Shown here: positions 1 through 11,900 of the stretch, one piece after another
Layout: the number at the start of each line of letters is the position of its first letter
How positions within the stretch are numbered: position 1 is the stretch's first letter
Origin: Meandrina meandrites
Taxonomy: Eukaryota > Cnidaria > Anthozoa > Scleractinia > Meandrinidae
Assembly: GCA_963693305.1 (NCBI GenBank)
Contig: OY855911.1
Coordinates: 34,833,439-34,897,438, forward strand
Direction of reading: 5' to 3'
Length of the DNA stretch: 64,000 bases
The notes under the pieces: model-generated
The model's database searches: none
What the model saw: the letters and a program-made list of their open reading frames with translations, nothing else
What the model was told of the DNA's origin: nothing
Made by a program: the position numbers and the translations under genes

Positions 1-58
1 AATTTTTTCTTCTACTTTTCATATCTACCTTACTACATGTGTTATTCTGTGTATTTCT

Positions 59-855
59 ATGTCATTAACTACGAGAGGAAGCAAGAAACCGTCAAATGAT
101 GCACCAGAAGAAGATTTTGAAATGTATGTACGCGAGCTACTGACGCGCTTGTGCGAAGGTCAGAACAAGATCATACAGGACATCTAAGTAAGTAAGTAAG
201 TAAGTAAGTACTTTATTTAAACACATATCACCAATGAGCCAGGGGCTCGTTTAAAAGTGAACGTGTATTCTAAAAATTAGAATAAGTTCAGTCTAATGAG
301 GCGGCCTTGGAGAAGCTTTCGAAACAATTTACGACCCTCAACCAAAGTTTCGAGGAGCTTAAGGGAGAACTTCATGATGCAAGATGCAAAGTCGATGAAA
401 TAGAAAGCTCGGTTCAAAACCATACCACGCAAATCGCTCAAATGTATGAACGTTTGCTGTCCGTCGAGCGTTATTCACGCGAATACAATCTCCGTTTTCA
501 CAACATTCCAGAATCTCCTGGCGAGGATTGCCTGCAGAAAATCAACGGTATAGTAGCAAACCAGCTTAATCTGGAGCCAAAAATTGAAAACGCCCATCGA
601 GCGGGAGCAAGAAGCGATGATAAGCCACGAGCGATAATTTGCAAGTTTGTTTATCGTCCAGAGAGGTACAAAGTTATTCAGAAGAAACGTGACCTTAAAG
701 ATGGTGTTTGGATCACAGAGGATCTGATCTGGGAGGACCGAGAGAAAAAGAAGAAGCTCAAGGATGTGATGAAGGATGCGTTTGAGAGGGGGAAAAGGCC
801 AAGATTTCATCGTGGAAAACTGTATATTGATGGAACTTTGTATAGAGAAACGTAG
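59..855 (+). pseudogene. LINE ORF1 (L1-type RRM nucleic-acid-binding protein), interrupted
   Basis: An ATG at 59 opens 42 codons and then meets a stop at 185-187 created by inserted DNA. The original frame resumes at 298 and runs to the stop at 853-855. Leaving out the 113-bp insertion, the frame is continuous and would give about 227 residues. The part after the insertion starts with a coiled-coil-like stretch rich in Glu, Lys and Leu. It is followed by an L1 ORF1-type RRM-like region (YSREYNLRFHNIPES, then RAIICKF) and a basic C-terminal region. In the family this protein coats the element RNA and acts as a chaperone. It lies 112 bp upstream of ORF2. I infer that this copy makes only a short N-terminal peptide, or a truncated protein from an internal start. 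Confidence 0.7.
185..297 (-). mobile_element. 113-bp antisense LINE 3'-end fragment inserted in ORF1
   Basis: Removing these bases restores the ORF1 frame exactly (GAC ATC / GAG GCG). The insert begins with six TAAG units. Read on the minus strand it ends in AATAAAGTA followed by CTTA repeats, like the LINE tail at about 13160-13200. I infer a 5'-truncated 3' tail of another LINE family in antisense. I could not identify a clear target-site duplication. Confidence 0.55.
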
Positions 856-967
856 ATGTTTATTTCCATTGATCAGGTTAGTCAATATGCAGAAACCTTC
901 TGTTTGTTCTGCAACTAGTTTATATTTATCTGGTATTTGCCAATATTAAGTTGTTTAAAATAAACAA

Positions 968-3880
968 ATGTCTCATAACACGAATGATCCAGACTTAAAT
1001 GTACAATCATTTAATGATCATGGAATATTTACAGTAGAAGAGCTTAATGAACTCTCCTCTGTCGTTAAGCCGCAACTCTCGGCACTTCATCTTAATATCA
1101 GAAACCTAAATAAACACTTTGACGAGCTATGCAATCTTTTGGACTCCATTCCCTTCGAAATTGATATGATTGCTTGCTCAGAAACTTGGATCACACCTCA
1201 AGTCGATCTAGATAGCATACAAATTGCAGATTACAATATGATAATAGACAACCGCACGTTTTCAACAGGTGGCGGAGTTGCTCTTTATCTAAAGTCAAAC
1301 TTTGGTTATACAATAAGAGATGATCTTAAAATAGATGGCATTGAAAATATTTGGGTAGACACACAAGGCTTGTTAATTGGCGTTATTTATAACCCACCTA
1401 AAAGATCCCAACGGGAATTTCTTGATGAATTTGAACAGGTTTTACATTCCATCTTCCTGTCCAAGCGTAAATGTTTGATCCTAGGTGATATTAATATCAA
1501 TACACTTGTTAAAAGCGCAATAGCAAAGGAATACCTTAATCTAATTCATTCTGAAGGTTTTAATCCGCTGATATTTGAAGCAACACGTATAACTGAGACC
1601 TCAATAAGTTGTATAGATCATATTCATTACAATTTTGCATCTTCAAGTACAAGTGGTAGTATTGCAGTAGAGATAGCTGATCATTTACCTGTTTTTACCC
1701 TTTCATACGATCCAACACTCAACCCATTTCCTGATACTATCGAAATTAGAGACTTTAAAGGGTTTGACAAGACTGCTTTCCGTGATGAATTAAGGAATGA
1801 AAGTTGGAAATCTATTTATAACAGCAGCGATGCAAATGAAGGCTTAACAAGATTTCTGCACATATTCAACAGGATTAGCAATAAACATGCACCAATTAAA
1901 CTAATTAAGATCAAAAGTAAGTCTAACAAACCCTGGGTAACTAAAGGCTTAAAAAAATCGATCAAAGTTCGAAATCAGCTTTATAAAAAATGGTTGACAA
2001 CTCGTAACAGCTATTATTATAATCGATACAAAATCTACCGAAACAAAATCGTTTCAATCAATAAAATGTTCCGTACTTTATACTATGATAGCGTACTTAA
2101 AGACTCAACAAACACTAAGAAAATGTGGGATAACGTTAATTTAATAATAAATAAAAAGCGACCGTCCTCTGTTATTGAAAATCTGCAAGTTAAAGGTAAA
2201 AAACTCCAACAGCCAGCTTCAATATCTAATGCTATCAACAAGTACTTCTGCAATGTTCCATCTGAACTTGCATCTGATCTGCCTAAAACAGATCGCCTTG
2301 CTTCGTCTTATGTGACTAGGAAAAAATGCACGTTCCACTTCACTAAAGTAAGTGAAATGGAGGTCTTTTTACTATTAGATAGCATTGATTGTAGAAAATC
2401 ATTTGGTTTTGATAAGATTCATCCCTTTTTATTGTTCTCTGCAGCGTTGGAAATATTTAGACCACTGACATACATTATAAATTTATCACTAGAACAAGGT
2501 ATATTTCCAGATAGTTTAAAAATTGCCAAGGTTATCCCGATCTTCAAACAAGGCTCTCGTTCCTCATGTAACAACTACCGGCCCATATCAGTCCTTTCTG
2601 CGTTAAGTAAAATTTTTGAGAAGTGCATTCTTAATCAACTAAAATTTTATTTTATGACTGAGGACATCTTGGTATCTAACCAATATGGCTTTAGATCTGG
2701 CAGCACCACAACTGATTGCTTGGTAGAATTAATGGATGAGATAACAAGAGCCCTTGATGACGAAAATTATGCGGTTTCTATTTTTCTTGACCTAAGTAAA
2801 GCATTTGACACGGTCAATCACTCTATTCTGTTATCAAAACTTGACTCTTACGGTATTCGAAGCAATGAAAATCAGTGGTTTAAGTCCTACTTGAGCAAAA
2901 GGAAGCAAAAGGTATTTGTTAATGGTATCGAGTCTAGTGCTCTTTTAATAAGCTCAGGCGTACCGCAAGGGTCAATCTTAGGTCCTTTTCTTTTTCTTAT
3001 TTATATTAATGATATTGTTAAATCAACCAACTACTTCTCCGTAAGACTATTTGCTGATGACACTTCTTTAACTGCGACTGGTAAAAATTTAGACGTACTT
3101 TTACAGAGAATAAACTCTGAATTGCCTGCTATCTATGAATGGTTATGCTCAAACAGATTAACCTTGAATTTAAGTAAGACAAAATGTCTGGTTTTTCAAC
3201 CACGACAAAAAAGAAATTATAATTTACATCTCCCTCTTAAACTAGCAGACCGGTACCTAGAACAGTCTTCCAGTGTTAAATATTTAGGACTCATTATTGA
3301 TTGCTCACTGTCTTGGCATGACCATATCGATTATATATGTAATAAAGTTAGCAAAAGTGTAAATGTTATCGCAAAACTAAAACCCCATGTGACATCCCAA
3401 TCCCTAACAAGTATTTATTATGCACTTATATATCCCTATCTAACTTATGGTTGCGTACTGTGGGGTAATAATTACGAGGCTCCATTGTCACAATTGGTGA
3501 GACTACAAAACAAAGCTATTAGAATAATCAACAATGTGCCACTTCGTGATCATATTACTCCCCATTATGTAAACCTTGGTCTTCTTAAGTTTCCTGACAT
3601 TGTTAAAAAATATACCTGCCAGCTATTATATGACCACTTAATTGATGAAAAACCGTCTAATTACACATTATCTCTGGTATCTGAGCAACATAACTACGCT
3701 ACTCGAAGTACATCCTTGCAACACTTAAATCCTGGTTTCTCCAGAATAAATATAAGGAAATTTTGCCCCACTGTAATTGGATGTTACTATTGGAATGACC
3801 TTCCTTTAACTATACGTAACTTGCCAACTAGGAAACGTTTTAAAAAAGCACTCTTCCAGCATTATTTTGCTCAGTATTAA
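968..3880 (+). CDS. LINE ORF2: APE-type endonuclease and reverse transcriptase
   Basis: This open frame of 970 codons starts at an ATG 112 bp after ORF1. The N-terminal third is an apurinic-endonuclease-like domain, with the catalytic SETWI motif near residue 72, GDININ near residue 176 and DHLPVF near residue 238. The middle is a reverse transcriptase with RPIS, a QYGF motif, LDLSKAFDTV, SGVPQGSILGP and the catalytic FADD at residues 695-698 (genomic 3050-3061). The C-terminal part matches the usual thumb and C-terminal region of CR1/jockey-type LINEs. The enzyme nicks target DNA and primes reverse transcription of its own RNA there. The intact length and catalytic residues suggest recent activity. 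Clade assignment is by motif style only. Confidence 0.88.
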   Translation: MSHNTNDPDLNVQSFNDHGIFTVEELNELSSVVKPQLSALHLNIRNLNKHFDELCNLLDSIPFEIDMIACSETWITPQVDLDSIQIADYNMIIDNRTFSTGGGVALYLKSNFGYTIRDDLKIDGIENIWVDTQGLLIGVIYNPPKRSQREFLDEFEQVLHSIFLSKRKCLILGDININTLVKSAIAKEYLNLIHSEGFNPLIFEATRITETSISCIDHIHYNFASSSTSGSIAVEIADHLPVFTLSYDPTLNPFPDTIEIRDFKGFDKTAFRDELRNESWKSIYNSSDANEGLTRFLHIFNRISNKHAPIKLIKIKSKSNKPWVTKGLKKSIKVRNQLYKKWLTTRNSYYYNRYKIYRNKIVSINKMFRTLYYDSVLKDSTNTKKMWDNVNLIINKKRPSSVIENLQVKGKKLQQPASISNAINKYFCNVPSELASDLPKTDRLASSYVTRKKCTFHFTKVSEMEVFLLLDSIDCRKSFGFDKIHPFLLFSAALEIFRPLTYIINLSLEQGIFPDSLKIAKVIPIFKQGSRSSCNNYRPISVLSALSKIFEKCILNQLKFYFMTEDILVSNQYGFRSGSTTTDCLVELMDEITRALDDENYAVSIFLDLSKAFDTVNHSILLSKLDSYGIRSNENQWFKSYLSKRKQKVFVNGIESSALLISSGVPQGSILGPFLFLIYINDIVKSTNYFSVRLFADDTSLTATGKNLDVLLQRINSELPAIYEWLCSNRLTLNLSKTKCLVFQPRQKRNYNLHLPLKLADRYLEQSSSVKYLGLIIDCSLSWHDHIDYICNKVSKSVNVIAKLKPHVTSQSLTSIYYALIYPYLTYGCVLWGNNYEAPLSQLVRLQNKAIRIINNVPLRDHITPHYVNLGLLKFPDIVKKYTCQLLYDHLIDEKPSNYTLSLVSEQHNYATRSTSLQHLNPGFSRINIRKFCPTVIGCYYWNDLPLTIRNLPTRKRFKKALFQHYFAQY

Positions 3881-4080
3881 TTAATTTATATCTTTTCCTC
3901 TCCTATGTTAAGTTAACTTTTTTTTTATCCTAATTATTATATTATTGTCATATAAACAAGGGCAACCAATTAGCTTGCTATATTTTTGCCCTTTTCCATT
4001 TCTCCTCTTCTATTTGTTTACCTTTACCTATGTATCTCGTTTACTTTGAAATGGAATAAATAAATAAATAAAAAAAAATT

Positions 4081-4290
4081 AAGTGTTCATTGCCAGATTT
4101 CCACATTTCCACATTTCCACGCTTCCAGAGATAGACGGTTGTTTCATATCAAGTATTAAGTATTCATTGCCAGATTTCCACATTTCCAGATTTCCACGCT
4201 TCCAGAGATAGACAGTTGTTTGATATCAAGTATTAAGTATTCATTGCCAGGTTTCCACATTTCTGCGCTTCCAGATAGGGAATGAGTGAG
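4081..4290. repeat. 77-bp tandem repeat, about 2.6 copies
   Basis: The phrase TATTCATTGCCAG recurs at about 4081, 4158 and 4235, a period of 77 bp. It is followed each time by runs of TTTCCACA and a CTTCCAGAGATAGAC block. The array begins directly after the LINE tail. No coding potential is seen. Confidence 0.75.
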
Positions 4291-5949
4291 GTCCGTTACC
4301 AAATTATTTACTTACTTTACAATTACATTATCTCTGCTCTGCCTAAATTATGACTAATTTTGCTTTTGACTCATTTCATTCTGATGACACGTTCTGTGCT
4401 CTTCTACCCCAAGTAAAAGCCCAGACATGAAACGTGTTTGAACATAGTTATGGTTTGAAAATGACCTCTGATGTGTACAATGCATAAATTAACAAACATA
4501 TTTAGGTGAAACATGTTTCGTTGAAACATGTTTCCTCTAAACATGTGTTGGGTTTAATGTGAACACAGCTTTAATATCTGTAATCCAGAAGGTTCCGGAA
4601 TCCAGCAGACTGGAATCCGAAATCCAACACCTCTGCGGATTCTGTTACATGGGGCGAATCTCGACCATTTTGGTAATACGGCAATGGGGAATGGGTGTCC
4701 TGTGGTTCTATTTTCCAAACTCCAACAGCCTCCTCAACCGACTACTGAATACACAAATCGTTGTAAAATGTTCCTGTGATTAATGTCACTTTAAATTACG
4801 ATTAGTTAACGAAAATCATGAACGCCTCAAAATAAAATTCGACACGAAATTTGCTTCTTTCTTCGCTGCGAACAATACACATGCAAAACGGTCAACAAAG
4901 GATTCAGTCATTCGAAACGGAAAACCATTGTTTTTCTCACTTGTTTCTTTCATAGTTAAACTATGTTTCTATCGAATGATAATTTTGATCGTTTATCTTT
5001 ACTAGCTTACCTTCCTTTCATCTGCCGAATTATCCTGATGAATTAGACTGCCGTAATTCGCTCCGTGTAACATTCGTCCCGATTGATCGCAATGCCATTC
5101 TAAAATTAAATTTTTTTCGCGCGGTTACCAAGTTTCATTGCAAGTGAATGCGTAGGTCAGCTGTTATTATTATTATAAGTCTCGTAACAAATTATAACTG
5201 TAAATTTCTGTATCTGTATATTTGAGGTGTGTAGACTGCGTTAACCAGTATAGTGTAGTCTCTACTCGCGGGCACGCGAGACCACTGGTGTGACCATTGT
5301 CAATAAACGTGTGACGCCGTCCTCGCTCCCGTCACGCAATACACTTCAAAAACCCATTTCTTTCCTTCTTTCTAGTGCGTTGGCTTAAAAATTGTTCGAA
5401 TCCTCGATTTTGGTATATAAAATAGCATGAAAAGTTTGAGTGTCGATGGAAAATTATATGTAAATAAGCGTCGTTAGAAGTTGGACCCTGGCGCAGAATC
5501 TAGGCCGTGGGAAGCAAACTTCCGAAGGCTTTTTGGTTGTTGTTGCTATCGAAAATTTTCCGTCGGGATGAATTTTTAAGTGGAGGAGAGCCTGCCTAAT
5601 TTTATTTTGGGAAGATTTTGGCTGCTCCGACTGCTCCGCCCGCGAAAGTTCTGCTTATCACACATCTTCAAAACGTCATTTCCGGAAGGAAGTTGGTAGC
5701 GCGGTCGTCCCGATCCCACTGAACTGCCGGTTTAGCAATGTTCAAATTCCTGTCCGGCGGGCCCACATTACTCGTGCATTACCTGACAGTAGGATTCAGC
5801 GAGATATCCGGTAAAGAATTTTAAGTCGACGGTGGCGTGCAATCAACCAAGACTTTGTATCAACGCAGCCAAGTGATCAAACGTTCTGCATTTTTGTGAG
5901 CGCAGTGTTGAAACCATTTTGGCGCGAGAATTCGAGCAACAGACCAGAA
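4291..5949. other. Upstream intergenic region, no gene recognised
   Basis: No convincing coding segment is seen. The last 250 bp before the ATG at 5950 presumably hold the promoter and 5' UTR of the large plus-strand gene, but no TATA box or other element can be assigned with confidence. The start has a good context (AGAA before ATGG). Confidence 0.4.
5162..5343 (+). mobile_element. Possible short solo LTR
   Basis: A TGTTA...ATACA segment of about 180 bp contains a CAATAAACG polyadenylation-like signal at about 5309 and the GC-rich stretch typical of an R-U5 region. No target-site duplication or internal retrovirus-like genes are seen, so this is tentative. Confidence 0.2.
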
Positions 5950-8900
5950 ATGGCGTCTGAATCGAGTGTACGAGTTGCGGTCTCAGTGAGACCCTTGAAC
6001 AACAGAGAAAGAGAAAATGGCGAGGAATGTGTAGTTTGGACACAAGGCGATGAAGTTCGAGTGCTTAATCCAGAAACTGGGAAAGAAAAAGTGTTTAAAT
6101 TTGATCACACAGTGAGTTACTCGAATTCATCTTGTCCTCAGTGGATATTGAATGTTCATTTTGTATATTGATCGCTTACTGAGCAAGCCACTGTCTGTTT
6201 TCATTTCCAACAGAAAGAAAAAGTGTTTAAATTTGATCACACAGTGAGTTACTCGAATTCATCTTGTCCTCAGTGGATATTGAATGTTCATTTTGTATAT
6301 TGATCGCTTACTGAGCAAGCCACTGTCTGTTTTCATTTCTAACAGAAATCTTTTCTTTTGAATGAGAGAAATAGTGTTTCGAGTCATTTAGCGGATTGGC
6401 AATTTTGTCGACTAATTATTCTGTTGTAATCTTGCTTGCAGTTCTGTAGCGAGCCGAAAGGGGACGCCGAACCAGGGACGAAGGTAAGATTAAACTTAAT
6501 TTTTTAAGCTTTGTAAATATAGGATGTCGCGTTCTTTTCATTTTAGACAATACAATAACATTTATATCACGGTAGAGAAAAGGGCTAGTTTTCTTTCTGT
6601 AATTTCCAATGTGTTCATTGTGGCGGTCTGATCTATAAATAAATTCAGTTAATCGAGGTTATTTACTTTTAGGACACAGACCATGACAGAGCGATCTTAT
6701 CGTGTCTACCACATCTATATAAATTCTCATGAAGATAAATCTTAAAAGATAATTAAGCGAATTCCTAATTAAGTTTTGAAACCAGTATTTACATGTAACT
6801 GTTCCATTCGTATTTTTCATTTCATAAAATAATGTGTTCGTTTTATCGGTTTAGCACAAAGGTGTGGACCGGATATGACAGTTTTTCAAACGAATGCAAG
6901 ATGTGCATAGGCGGATGTTTCACGTTGTTTTTTGTTTTTCCTGTTCCATGGAGGGGCGACGAGCGAGATTTTGCACACTCTATTGCGTGGAACAAAAATA
7001 TAATAAATATTAGCACATGGGGATCTGATCGATTTTTACATTTGTGACCATGATATTTTTCATGTATTTATGTTCGTATGCGGCAAGGTATACGGTGAAA
7101 TATGCTTCCAGTCACGTTTCTGGGTCTGATTTTGTTCGTTGCAAATGCAACCGTTCCAAAATATCGATCAGTGTTTTCTTTTATATGAGAACTGTCCTCC
7201 TGACCTTTCAAGTGAGTAAGAATTTGCATGGATATTATTGAAACTTGTATTTGCCAGTGAGTTGTTTTGACAGCTTTTCATTGTGTCAAATTGTCTTGTA
7301 AAACTTGTTGAAAGTTCACATAAGCTAAAGTAATTATGTAAATTGGCTTTGGCAGATTTCAGTGGAGAACTGAGATACTGGTATCCATGATGTAATGTAA
7401 GGTTTTAAAAATATCAGTCTTTGCAGTTACCATCTGACTTTTTATGGGGTGCTGAAAGTTTGCCTTCTACCTTATTCTTTCTGAAGAAAATTTGGGCTCA
7501 TCCTCGGTGTAAGAACCTGTGAAACTCACCGGTGACGTAAAACAAAGAACGAACAATACAACAAAGAGCTGGCAAAACAAAGATAGAAAAGGAAAACAAT
7601 AGCTCCAAAACAAAGAAAAATATCACAGGTTCTTACACCGAGGTAAACTCAAAATTTGGGAACTTTCAAAATTTGGGAGCCCCGATGTGTTTTAATCGAT
7701 AAAAACTGATATCGGAAAACTGTTAGATAAATTGATAAGTATTGATAATTTAAATTTAAATGTTATCGATTTTATCGATCAATTGATGGAAATCGATACT
7801 CACAACCATCCCTGCTCTTTCAAGGTATCAAATTTAGTGATTTATTGATTTGATCGTTTCTATTAAGGACTATGTCTTGTCAACACTTGTTAATGCCAAA
7901 AAAAAAAAAAATTAAAAAAAAAAAACGGTTCTTTCAAGACAGCATTAATTTTAATTTTAACTTTAATTTTACAGTGAAACGAACTTAACCGGGGCCACCC
8001 AACCTTTTTTAACCAATCACAAGACAAGCTCAGAACAAAAGAATTGGAGTTCATTCATCAGCAGCTAAATTTGCCCCTTACTATGATTGGGCCGCTGATA
8101 AGGGAAGTCCAATTCTTTTGTTCTGAACTTGTCTTGTGATTGGCTAAAAAAATGTTCGGTGGCCCCGGTGAGTTCGTTTCACTGTAAAAGGCAAGCTTTG
8201 TTTTTGCCGATGCATTTAATAAGGGGCACACATCTGTTTTATCTGGGCATCTTAAGACCTTCTCACTCGTTCATAGCAAATAGGATCAACAGAATCAAGC
8301 AAATGAGTTTCAAGAATTTCTTACATTTGTAAACAGAAACTCAATAAATGGTTATTGTACTCTTCTTCCTTAAGTTTCGTTGATTCTGAAACCATGGGGT
8401 CGCCATGCAGCTCTCGTAAGGTCTCACATGAGTGGCTGAGAGAACAATAGAACAAACAACAAGAGCAATGCCCCTAGCCCCCAAAACAATAGCAGCTGCT
8501 ACACTAGAGGACCAGTAGAATTACAAGCTTACAAGAGCTGCATAACTATTCAAACCATGTCCTGATCTGAAAAATGGAAAGAAACCTTTCTATTAATGAG
8601 TTTTCAGGACTCTTATATTCTTGCAATGAATTCACTTTACATACCAGTGAAAAAAAATGTTTTCCTCACCTGGCCACTCACCTACCCCAGAACCCACGAG
8701 GATTGTGAGCAGGCAGTGATAATAAAATCAATTACTTGTTGCGGAGTAATTTTTTGTAAGACTGGTTTTTGGAAAGTTCTGATGCTTTGCTGCCCTTAAA
8801 CGTGTTGCGCTGATAAATTTGATGAGTTCAATAAAATCGATTACAATACATGTAATTTAAAAATCGATAGTTATGATTTATCAAATACTCACAACATATC

Positions 8901-11900
8901 CCTTTATCAATTTTTATCGATTTCCAATACAATTAATTATTTTTTATCGATTTTATCAATTGCTATCAATTATCGGTTTTATCGATTGAACACGTCAAGG
9001 GGTGACTAGTTCACTTTTCTTGCCTGATAGCTGGCATGGCAAGTAACTTTCTCTGAGTCTGTTATACACTATTTTTTACAGTTGATGCTGCCTTGCTCTC
9101 CAATCAATAGGTTATTCTATGTTATTTTGACAGATTTGTGTCAGATAAAACATTTAATAGCCAAATATTTTTCAATGAGTATCGGGAGCAAAAGTGTGCC
9201 TGACATTCTTTCAAATATTTATCTCATTTACTTGTGACATTGTGTTAAAATAACGATATTTATTATACATATAATGCCAGGCATAACTTGTAATACTGAT
9301 ACTTTTTGTAGCGCTTTAGAAAATAATTATAAGCAAAAGAAGACAATTATTTTTAATTTATTTTTTTACTTATTATACTAGCCACCAAAATTCATTGTAT
9401 GGTAGGGAAGGGTAAGTAAGATGGTGGAGGGGGTTCAGAGACATCAAGGGATGGGAGGTATTTTAATTTAATTTTCTACTTATTAACCTGGTCTGTAAAA
9501 AAAAAAAAACTATGTTAAAACAAAAATAACCTACCGGTAGGTTGAAAAAAATGACCTAAAGCTAATTTTGACCTGTAACATATACACCATTTTCTTTTTC
9601 TTTAGATTTTGGAAGATGTTGGCCAGTTTGTGCTTTCATCATGTTTTAGTGGTTATAATACTTGTCTGTTCAGCTATGGAGCATGTGCCAGTGGTAAAAG
9701 TTACATTATGTATGGAACAGATAAAAGTGAAGGCCTTACTCCTTGGATTTGCAAAAGTCTTTTCAAAAAAGCTTCTGGCTATGAAGATGACACGTCATTC
9801 AGAGCTGAAATAAGGTAACATTTGTTGATTGACAGTGTGGTTTCTGACTGACTGAAACAGTTTTCATGTTGCTGAGTTCTTTTAATTGGTAAAAGCATGG
9901 CCAATTTCACTATATTAGTTGTTGGTCACTCCATTCCTAGGGACATTTTGTAATTTGCTGACTAAAGCATAATGCTTCTGCATATATTTCATATATCATG
10001 CTGATTAGTAATCAAGGACGAGAAGCCATCTTAGACTGCATTTTCTATTTCCTTCTTCAATTTCTGACTTTTTTGAGTTTGAAATTGAAATATTTTGCAT
10101 TCTGCATTCAGCGTTCACATCACAGGATTTAGCTCCCAGACCATCCGGCCCTGAGGAATTCTTTGAGTGTCAGTTGAGATATTGTTCTGAGAATTCTCTG
10201 CATGTTAATCCACATTCTACTGCCCCTAGTCTCTTGGCTGGCACGCTAGCCAAACTTGATATTTTGGAATTCCATGCAGCTGAGAGACCACCATAATTTC
10301 GAGGAGTTGGATTGGAAATACTTGCCAGGCCAGAAACAAACCTGAACAAACAAATACAGGAGATGGAGAGACAAACACTCTGTTTCAGTAAATGATTTCT
10401 TAAATGCATGCTAATTAAATTGTATGTACAATAAATTGCCGGTGTAAGTTCATGGTAAAATGATATTGGGACAATCACTTATGAACTGTACTGCATCAGG
10501 CTCAAGTGAGTTCTGAGTGACAAAGTCAGGACAAACTTTGAGGTGAATTTGGTGTTGGATTGAACTGATTTACAGTTAATTGGCTGGGAGTAGAAGTTAC
10601 CTTGGATGTGAAAGTGTGGAAAGTTTCATTGGAGTATTCATTTGTATACAAAGGTGAAATAAATATGGGATATAATACAAAGGTGAAATAAATATGGGAC
10701 ATTTAACAATTATTCTTTGAAATCGAGGTGAATAGTGGCAGAATATTTACCGAGCCGCGTAGCGGCGAGGTAAATATTCTGCCGCTATTCACCGAGATTG
10801 AAAAGAATAATTGTTTTAGTATATACACATGAAGTGATCTCAAAACAGACAATCTAGACATTTTCAAAAGGAAACCTATGAAAGGCAATTTTATTGACGT
10901 CTAATTTGACGTCTCAATTCATGCGTGAAACACATACAAAACTATTTACAGATTCTTTTAACATGGCAAATACACAATCTTCGATAAAATCCTCGTCAAA
11001 ATGGTCCTTTTACACAGTTCAAATCGGCAACTTTAATTAATCGAAAGTCTGCTTAGAAATCGATAACTGATCAAACAGAGTTTTCGAAGTTATCGAGGAA
11101 GGCTTGTTGTTTGGCTCATTGCAAAGGTGCCTGTCAATGGCGGCTCGAATTGAGGTGAGTGTTACCTTGTTGTAATATGACCTGTCTTGTTTTCTTGCGG
11201 ATATATAAAACTTCAATTCTTCTTTTTCTATTTCCTCGATTTCGGTGAGAAATTCGTTCTGTCCGGCAAACCAGTCTACAAAAATACTTGTAATGAGACA
11301 AATTGTAGTCGTGAAGATTAATTGCTGCCTATTTAGCGATAGGTCGAATTGATCACAGTAATTATCTCGATAAACAAACTGAAAAACACTTGTTTGCAAA
11401 ACATGACTTCTTCACTTATCTTTAAAAACTTTTAGGCCAGAGTTCGTTGCCTTCTTGGTGTTTTCTGGCTCGCTGTCGTCTTTTATTCGCACTATTTTTT
11501 ATTCTGAAACGCTAGCGAAACGTGAGTTTGCGCTGGCCATTTTGTTTTATGTTTTATGGGATAATGCATTATCCACTCGGTAGCGAGTGAATAATGCGGC
11601 ATTAGCCCGAGATAGCGAACCAATCAGATTGCTGGAATAGCCAAGATCACTGAGTGTGTATTACTAAAATTTATTATTTTCATTACAAGTTCAATTTAGA
11701 TATAATCTCATGCTCATAGTGGCCATTAGCCACTTTGATTTTGTTTTGTTTTCAAGAGGCAAACCTGAAATCAGTAACTAGCTAGCTTATTTAATTAATA
11801 TGTAAATGTTCTCATATTTATGTTTAGACATTTTGCTCCAGGTTGTGTTAATAAAATATTTTAATTTCTAGTTTCCTTGAAATACACAAAGAATTTGTGA

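Larger units (their letters stand above)
59..4078 (+). mobile_element. LINE retrotransposon, CR1/jockey-like, nearly complete
   Basis: Two consecutive open frames (an ORF1 nucleic-acid-binding protein, then an ORF2 endonuclease plus reverse transcriptase) are followed by about 200 bp of 3' UTR and a tail of TAAA repeats running into A8 at about 4056-4078. The element is on the plus strand. ORF2 has no internal stop, so the copy is young. ORF1 is interrupted by a short insertion, so this copy cannot make both proteins. The 5' end lies close to or beyond the window edge, so no target-site duplication can be checked. Confidence 0.85.

Noticed and set aside
5896..6171. Reading the first motor exon on past 6111 to a stop at 6169
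   Set aside because: The kinesin similarity stops at the GTGAGT donor; the extra residues are intron.
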